In this document: positions 33,665 to 42,399 of the stretch, piece by piece
Layout of the letters: every line of letters starts with the position of its first letter
Position numbering within the stretch: position 1 is the first letter of the stretch
Assembly: GCF_009758125.1 (NCBI RefSeq)
Contig: NZ_WRXO01000001.1
Coordinates: forward strand, 1,488,001-1,552,000
Length of the DNA: 64,000 nt
Origin: Chitinophaga oryziterrae
GTDB taxonomy: Bacteria > Bacteroidota > Bacteroidia > Chitinophagales > Chitinophagaceae
Direction of reading: 5' to 3'
Made by a program: the position numbers and the translations under genes
The notes under the pieces: model-generated
What the model was told of the DNA's origin: nothing
Database searches by the model: none
What the model saw: only the letters and a program-made list of their open reading frames with translations

Positions 33665-35088
33665 CTCATTTTTTTAATTAACCGTCCTATTGTTTTAATA
33701 CCATCTTCCACTTGTTTACTCCAGGGATTACCATAACTGATGCGCAGGCAGTTGCCATATCTTTCCTGTAAAGAGAAGATGCGGCCGGGAGCAAAAGACA
33801 CTTTATGTTTTAGCGCCTGGTCGTACAGTTCAAACGTATTGATCTTTTGATTTAACTCTATCCAGAGCACAAAACCGCCTTGCGGACGGGTGATACAGAT
33901 ATCTTCGGGGAAGTAATCCGTTACCGCCTGCAAATGCCGTAAATACTGTGTATGCAAGGCTTTACGGGTATTCCGCAGATGATGCTCATAGCGGTCATTC
34001 TCTAAAAAATGAGCGATAGCGGCCCCTGGCAAAGAAGCACAGGAAATAGAGCGGGTACGTTTCAGTTGCAGTACTTTGTCTTTATAACGGCCGGGAAGTG
34101 TCCAGCCTACACGAAATCCCGGAGCAAGCGCTTTGGAGAAGGAATTACATAACAGTACCAGTCCGCTTTTATCAAACGTTTTACATACAGACGGTCTTTC
34201 TTTTCCAAAATACATATCCCCGTATATATCATCTTCTATCAGCGGAATATCATATTTCTCCAGCAGTCGTACCAGTTCCTGTTTATGTGAATCAGGCATA
34301 CAAGCGCCTAATGGATTATTGAAATTAGTCACGAATACACAGGCTTTGATCTTAAAGCGGGGAATGGCTTTGTCCAGATATTCCAGGTCCACGCCTGTAG
34401 CCGGATGAGTAGGGACTTCCAGTACTTTCAGTCCCAGGCTTTCAGCCAGTTGCAGGGTACCGAAATACGCCGGACTTTCAATCGCGATGGTATCTCCCGG
34501 TTGTGTAGTCGCAGAGAGACAGAGGTGCAGTGCATCTATACATCCTGATGTGGTGATGATATCTTCTTCACTTACAGCACCACCCCATAGGATAGACATA
34601 CGCGCTATCTGCCTGCGCAGGTTTTCATTACCCTGGGTGGATTCGTATCCCAGTCCTGCCGCATCTGTATTCCGCATGGCCTGTATCATGGCTTTGGATA
34701 ACTTGGCGGTAGGTAACAGCGATGCCAGTGGTACGGCAGAAGAGAATTTCAGTATTTCATTATTGGAAGCCTGCACGAACATTTTGGAGATCATATCATG
34801 CACGGTCACTTCTTCCGGCTTTTTGACCGCCTCACATTTCTGCGGCATATCCGGCAGGCGACGTGCACAAAAGATCACGTAATAGCCCGATTTGGGCCTG
34901 GATTCTATCAGTCCTTTCCCTTCCAGGTGATAATATGCCTGGAAGGCAGTACTCATGCTCACACCCTGTTCTTCGCTCATGGTGCGTACAGAAGGCAGTT
35001 TATCTCCCGTCTTTAATACTTCTTTTGAAATCAGTAGTTCCAGCTTGTCAGCTATCTGAAGATAAAGATGTTCTGCTGTTTTTAACAT
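33661..35088 (-). CDS. MocR-type GntR/aminotransferase regulator (PLP lysine intact)
   Basis: A 475-residue protein from ATG 35088 (MLKTAEHLYLQIADKLE); a longer frame to 35175 overlaps the divergent ogt gene and is unlikely. The GntR winged helix occupies about 1-75 and the class I aminotransferase fold about 110-470. The PLP region is complete: IEDDIYGDMYF and CNSFSKALAPGFRVGW with the Schiff-base Lys. It is divergent from ogt and flanked by one copy of a 39-bp element that recurs before the EamA gene, so it probably controls both and itself. Confidence 0.9.
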   Translation of the reverse strand: MLKTAEHLYLQIADKLELLISKEVLKTGDKLPSVRTMSEEQGVSMSTAFQAYYHLEGKGLIESRPKSGYYVIFCARRLPDMPQKCEAVKKPEEVTVHDMISKMFVQASNNEILKFSSAVPLASLLPTAKLSKAMIQAMRNTDAAGLGYESTQGNENLRRQIARMSILWGGAVSEEDIITTSGCIDALHLCLSATTQPGDTIAIESPAYFGTLQLAESLGLKVLEVPTHPATGVDLEYLDKAIPRFKIKACVFVTNFNNPLGACMPDSHKQELVRLLEKYDIPLIEDDIYGDMYFGKERPSVCKTFDKSGLVLLCNSFSKALAPGFRVGWTLPGRYKDKVLQLKRTRSISCASLPGAAIAHFLENDRYEHHLRNTRKALHTQYLRHLQAVTDYFPEDICITRPQGGFVLWIELNQKINTFELYDQALKHKVSFAPGRIFSLQERYGNCLRISYGNPWSKQVEDGIKTIGRLIKKMS

Positions 35089-35100
35089 AGGTAAAAAATT

Positions 35101-35139
35101 ATCTGATCTGGTCAAAAGTACAGAAAATGAATCTGTTTT
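35101..35139. promoter_or_regulatory. Regulatory element copy 1 (MocR/ogt divergent region)
   Basis: ATCTGATCTGGTC, 14 variable bases and TGAATCTGTTTT. It matches 35651-35689 at 32 of 39 positions with identical spacing. The ATCTG half-sites repeat three times. It lies between the divergent mocR (35088) and ogt (35155) starts; a TAATTTAG -7-like box follows. Confidence 0.7.
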
Positions 35140-35154
35140 TTGTAATTTAGTTGG

Positions 35155-35643
35155 ATGATGGAAATATATACCCATATCATACCTTCCCCTGTTGGCCCTT
35201 TAACCCTGCGTGGCACTGCCACTGCTATTAATGTACTGTCTTTTAAAGAAGGTATTGTCCCCGAACAGGGGCCCCTTCCTGATATTTTCCGCCTTTGTAC
35301 AGAAGAGCTGGAAGCATATTTCGCCGGTAGCCTGCGCATCTTCACTTTTCCCATGGAACAAACAGGTACGGTGTTTCAACAAACTGTGTGGCAACAACTG
35401 ACAGCCATTCCCTACGCACATACTATCACTTATCTCACACTGGCAAAACGGATCAATAATCCCGGCAGTATCCGTGCCGTTGGTACTACCAATGGTAAGA
35501 ACAATCTGGCCATTGTGGTGCCCTGTCACCGGGTGATTGGCAGTGATGGCTCTTTAACTGGTTATGGTGGTGGCCTTTGGAGAAAGAAATGGTTGCTGGA
35601 ACATGAGATGAAACATAAATACGGCAGTAACCTGTTGTTCTAA
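35155..35643 (+). CDS. ogt: Methylated-DNA-[protein]-cysteine S-methyltransferase (Ogt)
   Basis: A 162-residue suicide repair enzyme that moves the methyl group of O6-methylguanine to its own cysteine. The active-site motif PCHRVIG contains Cys124, preceded by the asparagine hinge (GTTNGKNNLAI) and the arginine-finger helix (RIN-NPGSIRAVG). A second ATG is three bases further in. The N-terminal domain (about 1-70) is short and of the Ogt type. Location next to a MocR regulator and an EamA exporter sharing the same promoter element suggests joint regulation. Confidence 0.92.
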   Translation: MMEIYTHIIPSPVGPLTLRGTATAINVLSFKEGIVPEQGPLPDIFRLCTEELEAYFAGSLRIFTFPMEQTGTVFQQTVWQQLTAIPYAHTITYLTLAKRINNPGSIRAVGTTNGKNNLAIVVPCHRVIGSDGSLTGYGGGLWRKKWLLEHEMKHKYGSNLLF

Positions 35644-35650
35644 CATCTAA

Positions 35651-35689
35651 ATCTGATCTGGTCTAAAATTACAAAACTGAATCTGTTTT
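35651..35689. promoter_or_regulatory. Regulatory element copy 2 (upstream of eamA)
   Basis: Second copy of the 39-bp element at 35101-35139, in the same orientation relative to the downstream plus-strand gene. A TATCTGCG -7-like box follows at 35689-35696. It begins 7 nt after the ogt stop. Confidence 0.7.
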
Positions 35690-35732
35690 ATCTGCGTTAT
35701 TAGTGCCAATTTTGTGTTCTTATTTTAAGTAT

Positions 35733-36623
35733 ATGAAAAAGGCATATTTAGCGTTAATAATAGTTAGTTTTTTCTGGGGTACCACTTACCTGGCATCCAG
35801 AATAGGTGTCAGACATACACATGGCCTGATGCTGGCTGGTCTGCGTCAGACGACCGCAGGTATTTTATTAACGGCTTTCTTTTTATTGAAAGGATATAAG
35901 CTGCCGGATAAAATTATCCTGTCCCGTTTATTCGTAATAGGTGTAATGATGTTATGTCTCAGTAATGGGCTCATTACCTGGGCCATGCAATATATTCCCA
36001 GTGGTTTATGCGCTATCATCGTGGCAACGGTACCGATCTGGATTACCATATTCAGTTACTTCCTGGTGGAGAGAAGCCGTTTGTCCGTCTTACTGCTGGT
36101 GGGTATGCTGATAGGCTTTCTCGGCGTAGGTGGCATCTTCTACGATTACCTGGCCAGTCTGATGAACCCCGAATTCCGGTTGGGTATTATCCTTACGCTT
36201 ATCGCCTGCGTGAGCTGGGCATTGGGTTCGGTACTTACCACCCGCTGGGCGCTGAAGGTGAACTTCTTGTACGGCGCGGGTTTCCAGATGTTATTCAGTG
36301 GTATCGTGATGGTGATCACGGCATTGCTGATGGGGCATCCGTTCCCTTCAGGCGGGGAAGGCGTTGAATTATGGGGCAGCCTGATCTATCTGATCTTTAT
36401 AGGATCTATACTGGGATATTCAGCCTATGTATTTGTGCTGAATAACCTGCCTCCGTCACTGGCTTCCGTATACGCCTATATTAATCCGATCGTAGCGGTG
36501 TTGCTGGGATGGCTGATCCTCAAAGAACATATCAACTGGATTACCGTGATTTCCAGTCTGGTTACCTTGACAGGCGTATACATTGTAAAACTGGCGGTAA
36601 GCCGTAATAAACAGGTAGCATGA
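35733..36623 (+). CDS. EamA/DMT family exporter
   Basis: A 296-residue inner-membrane protein starting at ATG 35733 (MKKAYLALIIVSFFWGTTYL); a GTG further upstream at 35703 adds an unlikely leader. Ten hydrophobic spans in two EamA repeats are visible (FWGTTYLASR at the first and PIVAVLLGWLILKE near the end). DMT exporters of this group move amino acids or other metabolites out of the cell. Its promoter contains the second copy of the MocR-associated element. The stop overlaps the next start in ATGA. Confidence 0.9.
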   Translation: MKKAYLALIIVSFFWGTTYLASRIGVRHTHGLMLAGLRQTTAGILLTAFFLLKGYKLPDKIILSRLFVIGVMMLCLSNGLITWAMQYIPSGLCAIIVATVPIWITIFSYFLVERSRLSVLLLVGMLIGFLGVGGIFYDYLASLMNPEFRLGIILTLIACVSWALGSVLTTRWALKVNFLYGAGFQMLFSGIVMVITALLMGHPFPSGGEGVELWGSLIYLIFIGSILGYSAYVFVLNNLPPSLASVYAYINPIVAVLLGWLILKEHINWITVISSLVTLTGVYIVKLAVSRNKQVA

Positions 36624-37543
36624 AAATCTTAACGTATTCTCCGGAATATTTACCGGATTTCGAAAGACTGAACAAACACTGGATAAGAAAATACTTTACG
36701 CTGGAACCTGTGGACCTGGATGTACTGGAACATGCGGACGAGTATATTATCAATACAGGAGGCACCATTATTTTTGCTGCTATCGGTTCCGATATAGCCG
36801 GTACCGTAGCCCTGAAAAAAATAGACGGTGAAACAGTGGAAATGACAAAGATGGCGGTAGATGAAGCCTTCCAGGGCAAGGGGATAGGAGCGGAGCTGGC
36901 CACACATATTATAAGGCTGGCATGGGAGATGGGATTTAAAAAAGTTATCCTGTATTCCAATACCAAACTGGTACCTGCCATTAAGTTATATCAGCGCCTG
37001 GGCTTCAGGGAGATCCCCCTGGAAGCGGAAAGGTATCAGCGGAGTAATATAAAAATGGAGATCTCAAGAGAAGAAGAGAATGTTCATTATGCCGCTGCGG
37101 ATGAATTATTAAAAATTGTGGAAGAAATTTTTCCACTACTCGAACAAGTGCCTGAATCCGCTGCAGCAGAGCGTCCGGAGAGAGGGAAGTGGAGTGCAAA
37201 AGAGATCATTGGGCATCTGATTGACTCAGGAATTAATAATAACACTCGTTTTATAAGATCACAACAAATATCTTTGCTGGAAATACCTGGATACGATCAG
37301 GATTTTTGGGTAAGGGGACAAGCATGGCAGCATATGGGCTGGCACAATTTAATAAATCTATGGGCAGGGTTTAATAAGCACCTGTCGATAACTATACGTA
37401 CTATACCAGCGACTAAGCTCCAGCATCAGTGTAAGATCAGCGATCGCGCACCTGTAACATTATTGTTCCTGGTGACTGACTATGTGGAACATTTAAAACA
37501 TCATCTTCAACAATTGAAAGTAATTACAAAAGATACGATTTAG
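36620..37543 (+). CDS. GNAT acetyltransferase - DinB-like fusion
   Basis: A 307-residue two-domain protein. Residues 1-155 are a GNAT domain (acetyl-CoA motif FQGKGIGAELATHIIR, then LYSNTKLVPAIKLYQRLGF). Residues about 160-305 look like a DinB-type four-helix bundle: KWSAKEIIGHLIDSGINNN with His, and DYVEHLKHHLQQL with further His residues that could complete a three-histidine metal site. DinB-like domains include bacillithiol or mycothiol transferases and many unknown proteins. Co-translation with EamA suggests a role in modifying or exporting a small molecule. Confidence 0.8.
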   Translation: MKILTYSPEYLPDFERLNKHWIRKYFTLEPVDLDVLEHADEYIINTGGTIIFAAIGSDIAGTVALKKIDGETVEMTKMAVDEAFQGKGIGAELATHIIRLAWEMGFKKVILYSNTKLVPAIKLYQRLGFREIPLEAERYQRSNIKMEISREEENVHYAAADELLKIVEEIFPLLEQVPESAAAERPERGKWSAKEIIGHLIDSGINNNTRFIRSQQISLLEIPGYDQDFWVRGQAWQHMGWHNLINLWAGFNKHLSITIRTIPATKLQHQCKISDRAPVTLLFLVTDYVEHLKHHLQQLKVITKDTI

Positions 37544-37591
37544 ATTTAGGTATGATGAACAAAGGTATTTACCGCCGTACATCTGGTTGAC

Positions 37592-37627
37592 ACCGTCTCC
37601 GGTTAATCCCGGAGGCGGTTATTTTTT
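37592..37627 (+). terminator. Strong terminator after the GNAT-DinB gene
   Basis: ACCGTCTCCGG (37592-37602) pairs with CCGGAGGCGGT (37609-37619), followed by TATTTTTTT. It ends directly at the -7 box of the NUDIX gene. Confidence 0.85.
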
Positions 37628-37635
37628 TATATTTG
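37628..37635 (+). promoter_or_regulatory. -7 box of the NUDIX gene (leaderless type)
   Basis: TATATTTG, then TGGC and the ATG at 37640. The box overlaps the end of the T-run of the upstream terminator. Confidence 0.55.
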
Positions 37636-37639
37636 TGGC

Positions 37640-38197
37640 ATGGACATCAGACACAACCCCTGGACTATCCTCTCCAGTGATAAGAAATATGATAATAACT
37701 GGATCAGTGTTACTGAACATCAGGTATTGAACCCGGCCGGGGGCCCTGGCATTTATGGCGTAGTACATTTCAAAAATGCGGCCGTTGGCGTAGTGGCCCT
37801 GGACGAAGCCCATCATATTTACCTGGTAGGGCAATACCGTTTTCCCCTGGAACAGTTTAGCTGGGAAATTCCCGAAGGTGGTGGTCCGCTGGGAGAAGAT
37901 ACCCTGGATACTGCCAAAAGAGAGCTGCTGGAGGAAACCGGTCTGGTTGCCCAAAGCTGGCAGCCCATTGTCCGCATTCACCTTTCCAATTCCGTTTCTG
38001 ATGAAGCCGGCGTGGTGTACCTGGCCCGTCACCTGGAACAGCGTACGGCCGAGCCGGAAGAAACAGAGCAGTTATTCATCAAAAAGGTCCCTTTTGATAC
38101 GGCTTACCAGATGGTGAAGGACCATGAGATCACGGACTCGCTCTCTATTACAGCCATCCAGAAGGTAAAACTGATGCTGCTGGAAGGAGAGATTTGA
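37640..38197 (+). CDS. NUDIX hydrolase, ADP-ribose pyrophosphatase-like
   Basis: A 185-residue cytosolic enzyme. The Nudix box is complete (G-x5-E-x7-REL-x-EETG, reading GGGPLGE, then RELLEETGL) and is preceded by the QYRFPLEQFSWEIPEGG segment typical of ADP-ribose or nucleotide-sugar pyrophosphatases. It hydrolyses a nucleoside diphosphate linked to another group. The gene stands between a strong terminator and the rlmB promoter, with a probably leaderless start. Confidence 0.92.
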   Translation: MDIRHNPWTILSSDKKYDNNWISVTEHQVLNPAGGPGIYGVVHFKNAAVGVVALDEAHHIYLVGQYRFPLEQFSWEIPEGGGPLGEDTLDTAKRELLEETGLVAQSWQPIVRIHLSNSVSDEAGVVYLARHLEQRTAEPEETEQLFIKKVPFDTAYQMVKDHEITDSLSITAIQKVKLMLLEGEI

Positions 38198-38205
38198 TTT
38201 AGCGT

Positions 38206-38213
38206 TATCTTTG
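38206..38213 (+). promoter_or_regulatory. -7 box of rlmB (leaderless type)
   Basis: TATCTTTG, five bases, then ATG 38219. Confidence 0.5.
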
Positions 38214-38218
38214 CGCCA

Positions 38219-39007
38219 ATGGAACAAAGAAGATTTAAGTCTGCCGGGGCCCGGCAGCATGCGCCAAGACCGAAAGCATCATCAATGGTAATCGGCCGTC
38301 AGCCTGTAGTAGAGGCTATCAAATCGGGCAAGGCGATTGAGCGTATTTATATGTTACGTGGCGCCAGCGGAGATATCATCCCGCTGATCCAGCAACTGGC
38401 TGCAGAGAATAATATCCCCATCAATAGTGTACCCGCAGAGAAACTCAATGGGTTAACTTCCTTTAATCACCAGGGCGTGATTGCCATCACTGGCCACATC
38501 AATTATCTCGATTTACAGGACGTGATCTCCCATGTGACCGACCAGGGACAAGTACCCCTGTTCCTGATCCTGGACAGTATCACGGACGTGCGTAATATAG
38601 GGGCCATTGCCCGTAGTGCTGTTTGTTGCGGTGCACAGGCGATCATCATACCCGACAAAGGGATTGCTGCCCTCAACGAAGAAGCGATTAAATCATCGGC
38701 AGGGGCACTGGAAAAGATTTCCGTATGCCGGGTCAACAGCCTGCTGAAAGCGATAGATACCCTGCACCTGAACGGTATCAAGGTGATAGCCAGTGAAATG
38801 GAAGCAGAAATGAAGTTGTATGATTGTCCGTTCCAGGAGCCTGTGGCCATTATTATGGGTTCTGAGGATAAAGGGGTGTATCCTGCTTTGCTGAAAGCAT
38901 CGGACCACCTGTTCCATATTCCTATGAGCGGCAACTTTGAATCTTTCAACGTATCTGTGGCTGCCGGTATTATCCTGTACGAGGCGATGAAGCAGAGAGG
39001 TATTTAA
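38219..39007 (+). CDS. rlmB: 23S rRNA (guanosine-2'-O-)-methyltransferase RlmB
   Basis: A 262-residue SpoU/TrmH family enzyme that methylates the ribose of a conserved 23S rRNA guanosine. The N-terminal substrate-binding domain (about 20-95, with FNHQGVIAIT) is followed by the knotted SPOUT catalytic domain: LDSITDVRNIGAIARSA (motif 1), IMGSEDKGV (motif 2) and IPMSGNFESFNVSVAAGI (motif 3). Length and motifs match RlmB rather than TrmH. The gene is a housekeeping neighbour of the HMG-CoA lyase gene, which begins 12 nt later. Confidence 0.93.
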   Translation: MEQRRFKSAGARQHAPRPKASSMVIGRQPVVEAIKSGKAIERIYMLRGASGDIIPLIQQLAAENNIPINSVPAEKLNGLTSFNHQGVIAITGHINYLDLQDVISHVTDQGQVPLFLILDSITDVRNIGAIARSAVCCGAQAIIIPDKGIAALNEEAIKSSAGALEKISVCRVNSLLKAIDTLHLNGIKVIASEMEAEMKLYDCPFQEPVAIIMGSEDKGVYPALLKASDHLFHIPMSGNFESFNVSVAAGIILYEAMKQRGI

Positions 39008-39019
39008 ATCATTTCATAC

Positions 39020-39865
39020 ATGAAACTCATCGAATGTCCACGCGATGCTATGCAGGGCTGGCATAGCCCCATTAGCACGGAAGATAAAATCAGTTACCTC
39101 AACGCTTTGCTGAAGGTAGGGTTTGATACCCTCGACTGCGGCAGTTTCGTATCTCCTAAAGCCATCCCGCAGATGGCAGATACGGCTTTGGTGATCCCCC
39201 GTCTTAAACGGGCAGGTTCCAGGAGTAAACTGCTGGCTATAGTGGCCAACCAGCGCGGGGCGGAAGAAGCGGTAGTATTCGATGAAATAGATTACCTGGG
39301 TTATCCTTTCTCTATCTCAGAAACATTCCAGTTAAGGAATACCAATAAAACGATCGCCGATTCACTGGAACTGGTAGACAGTCTGCAGGAACTGTGCATC
39401 AAAAACAGCAAACAACTGGTGGTCTATATCTCTATGGGCTTCGGGAATCCTTACGGAGACCCTTATGATGAAGCGGTTGCTTTGCAATGGGTAGATGAAC
39501 TGGTGAAAATGAACATCCATACCATTTCCCTCGCGGATACGGTAGGTGTGGCTACTCCGGATGTTATCACCCGCTTATTTGCCAGCCTGATACCTGCTTA
39601 TCCTACTGTAGAATTCGGGGCGCATTTCCACTCTGCTCCGTATAACTGGGAAGAGAAGGTGGCGGCGGCTTATGAACAGGGCTGCCGTCGCTTCGACAGT
39701 GCGATCAAAGGTATCGGTGGCTGCCCTATGGCTAAGGACGAACTGGTAGGGAACCTGGCGACTGAAAACCTGCTGGACTATTGCGTGAGACAGCATGAAG
39801 CACTGAAACTGGATATAGCTGCGTTAACGGCAGCCCAGCAGATAGCAGAACGTATTTTTATATGA
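39020..39865 (+). CDS. mvaB: Hydroxymethylglutaryl-CoA lyase
   Basis: A 281-residue TIM-barrel enzyme of the HMGL-like family, cleaving HMG-CoA to acetoacetate and acetyl-CoA in leucine degradation. Typical elements are LIECPRDAMQGW at the start (metal and substrate-binding residues), SFVSPKAIPQMAD, ISLADTVGVATPD, FGAHFHSAP with metal-ligand histidines, and GIGGCPMAKDELVGNLATE with the reactive cysteine. It overlaps the GSCFA gene by 4 nt. A pyruvate-carboxyltransferase relative is the only realistic alternative. Confidence 0.9.
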   Translation: MKLIECPRDAMQGWHSPISTEDKISYLNALLKVGFDTLDCGSFVSPKAIPQMADTALVIPRLKRAGSRSKLLAIVANQRGAEEAVVFDEIDYLGYPFSISETFQLRNTNKTIADSLELVDSLQELCIKNSKQLVVYISMGFGNPYGDPYDEAVALQWVDELVKMNIHTISLADTVGVATPDVITRLFASLIPAYPTVEFGAHFHSAPYNWEEKVAAAYEQGCRRFDSAIKGIGGCPMAKDELVGNLATENLLDYCVRQHEALKLDIAALTAAQQIAERIFI

Positions 39866-40845
39866 TGAGCAACTTTCGCCTTACTTTTCCGGTAGAACCG
39901 ATTTCAACACCCATACAATATCGGGATCAGTTATTACTGATGGGGTCTTGTTTTGCGGAAGAAATAGGGGAACGACTGCAACAGTTTCACTTCGATGCAC
40001 TGGTAAACCCTCATGGGATATTATATAACCCCATCAGCATCACCGAAGCTTTACAGCGTTACCTGGACGGTAAACAATATACTACGGAAGACTTATTCCA
40101 GCATAATGACCTATGGCATAGCTGGGACCATCACAGCCGTTTCTCCGCTTTATCTGCTGAAGAAACACTGTTAAACATCAATACCGCTGCCGCGGCTGCG
40201 GCTGAAAGAATTGAGAAGGCTGACTGGCTATTCATCACTTTCGGCTGTGCGCATGCTTACACCTTAAAAGACAATAACCGGATGGTGGGAAACTGTCATA
40301 AAGTACCGGCATCCTCCTTCCATAAAAAACTCCTCTCTCCGCAGGATGTTATCACCGCTCTGGATAACATGATGCACCGCCTGTTCTTCAGGAATAAGGA
40401 CATCAAGATCATGTTTACAGTCAGCCCGGTACGTTATGTCCGCGATGGGGTAGTGGAGAATAATTTAAGTAAGGCCGTATTGTTACAGGCGGTCCATCAT
40501 CTTGTAAATAAATTTAACCGCTTGTTTTATTTCCCGGCTTATGAACTGGTGTTAGATGATTTAAGGGATTACCGGTTTTATAAAGATGATCTGGTACATC
40601 CCAATGAGACGGCTGTCAATTATGTATGGGAGCATTTTACCAATAGCTGTTTATCGCCCGAAGGGCAAAAACTACTTCCCGCTATTGAAGATCTTCAGCG
40701 GGCCATGGCACACCGGCCTTTTAACCCGAAAAGCCCGCAGCATCAACAGTTTCTACAAACGTATGCCAAAAAAACAAGGGTACTGTTGGAACAGCACCCT
40801 TATCTGAAACTGGAAAAAGAATCCGCTTATTTTAATCTTTATTGA
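39862..40845 (+). CDS. GSCFA domain protein
   Basis: A 327-residue protein named for its conserved motif, here LLMGSCFAEEIGERL (about 28-42), with later FTVSPVRYVRDG and DLVHPNETAVNYVWEHF, a Ser/His arrangement resembling SGNH hydrolases (Ser in GSCFA, Asp/His in DDLVHPN). The biochemical activity is not established in my knowledge. It overlaps the HMG-CoA lyase gene and is convergent with the MHS transporter, with 14 nt overlapping at the 3' ends. Confidence 0.88.
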   Translation: MMSNFRLTFPVEPISTPIQYRDQLLLMGSCFAEEIGERLQQFHFDALVNPHGILYNPISITEALQRYLDGKQYTTEDLFQHNDLWHSWDHHSRFSALSAEETLLNINTAAAAAAERIEKADWLFITFGCAHAYTLKDNNRMVGNCHKVPASSFHKKLLSPQDVITALDNMMHRLFFRNKDIKIMFTVSPVRYVRDGVVENNLSKAVLLQAVHHLVNKFNRLFYFPAYELVLDDLRDYRFYKDDLVHPNETAVNYVWEHFTNSCLSPEGQKLLPAIEDLQRAMAHRPFNPKSPQHQQFLQTYAKKTRVLLEQHPYLKLEKESAYFNLY

Positions 40846-42313
40846 TCATATAATCCTTTATATATACCATCCCTATTGCAAAGCATATCAATGCAATCCC
40901 GATAGGATAAATCAACCCAGCCAGGTGATGATTCGTTTCCGTAACCAGTATGGTGGAGATAGTGGGCAGTAATCCCCCGAAAACCCCGTTACCAATATGA
41001 TAAGGTAAGGACATGGAAGTATACCTGATGCGCGTCGGGAACAGTTCTACTAAAAATGCTGCAATAGGGCCGTAGACCATTGTCACAAAAAGTACCTGTA
41101 TAAATACCAGTAATATCAGCAGGATTACGTTCCTGGTACTTACTACTACTTCCTTTTTAGAATCCGCTTTCCCATCTACGGTGGTGATCGTTTCTAATTC
41201 TTTAGTACCGTCAGTGAACACCCTGGTTTTAATGGTGCGTTCAATATTCTGCATATCCTTGTTGCGACTGATGTTGCTCTCTATCGCATACTGACCGGTG
41301 TTCTCCGTTTTTTTGCTAAGGTCCGCAATGTAATCCATGCCCGCATAAATAGGGTAGTAGCCCAGGGCGGCGATCAGCATCCCTGTCATCATGATCTTTT
41401 TACGTCCTATTTTATCAGATAACTTACCGAAGTAAATAAAGAAAGGAGCGCCCAGTAACAATGCGATGGCGATGATCACATTAGACTGTATAAACTCTAT
41501 CCGCATGGTTTTCTGCAGGAAAGAGAGTGCGTAGAACTGACCGGTATACCAGATAACGCCCTGACCCATAGCTGCGCCAAACAGTGCCAACAGTACCAGT
41601 TTCAAATTCTCTTTCTTACCAAAACTCTCTTTAATGGGATTTTTGGATGTTTGTCCGGATTCCTTCAATCGTGTAAACAACGGAGATTCCTTCAGACGGA
41701 TACGTATATAATAAGACATTATCACCAGTACGATCGATAACCAGAAAGGAATACGCCATCCCCAACTGTTAAAATCTTCCGGTGTCATGCTGGTACGTGT
41801 AATAAGTATCACGGCCAGGGAGATGAACAACCCCAGGGTTGCCGTGGTTTGTATAAAGCTGGTATAATACCCGCGTTTATCATGCGGGGAATGTTCCGCC
41901 ACATAAGTCGCCGCGCCACCATATTCACCACCCAGGGCCAATCCCTGTAATAATCTTAGTATCAGCACAATAACCGGCGCTAAATAACCGATACTATGAT
42001 AGCCGGGGACCAGTCCTATGGCAAACGTAGAGCCGCCCATGATCAGCAAAGTAAGCAGGAAGGTATGTTTACGGCCGGTAATATCTCCGAGACGTCCGAA
42101 AACAATTGCTCCGAAAGGACGCACAATAAACCCTACAGCAAACGTAGCCAGGGTAGCGATGTATGCCAGACCGGGATTACTGGGGGGAAAGAATTTTTCA
42201 GAGATAATAAATGCAAGGCTCCCGAAGATGTAAAAATCATACCATTCGATGAGTGTACCTGCGGAAGAGGCGAGGATTACCTGCCAGATGCTTTGTACTT
42301 TGTTGTCTTTCAT
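40832..42313 (-). CDS. MFS metabolite:H+ symporter (MHS family) with large periplasmic insertion
   Basis: A 493-residue transporter from ATG 42313 (MKDNKVQSIW); ATG 42337 would add eight residues. The MHS signature ASSAGTLIEWYDFYIFG marks TM1, and GRLGDITGRKHTF is the loop 2-3 motif. Twelve spans are visible. A hydrophilic segment of about 65 residues (nt about 41138-41338) sits in the loop after TM8, with many lysines and a TDGTKELETITTVDGK stretch; ordinary MHS proteins lack it. Substrates in this family include osmolytes and dicarboxylates; none can be named here. Confidence 0.88.
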   Translation of the reverse strand: MKDNKVQSIWQVILASSAGTLIEWYDFYIFGSLAFIISEKFFPPSNPGLAYIATLATFAVGFIVRPFGAIVFGRLGDITGRKHTFLLTLLIMGGSTFAIGLVPGYHSIGYLAPVIVLILRLLQGLALGGEYGGAATYVAEHSPHDKRGYYTSFIQTTATLGLFISLAVILITRTSMTPEDFNSWGWRIPFWLSIVLVIMSYYIRIRLKESPLFTRLKESGQTSKNPIKESFGKKENLKLVLLALFGAAMGQGVIWYTGQFYALSFLQKTMRIEFIQSNVIIAIALLLGAPFFIYFGKLSDKIGRKKIMMTGMLIAALGYYPIYAGMDYIADLSKKTENTGQYAIESNISRNKDMQNIERTIKTRVFTDGTKELETITTVDGKADSKKEVVVSTRNVILLILLVFIQVLFVTMVYGPIAAFLVELFPTRIRYTSMSLPYHIGNGVFGGLLPTISTILVTETNHHLAGLIYPIGIALICFAIGMVYIKDYMINKD

Positions 42314-42399
42314 ATGTGGAAATTGGAAAAGTGGCATAATATAGTAAAAAACATATAAATATTATTAACTTTATTGATGGCATCATAACAAGGGACATT

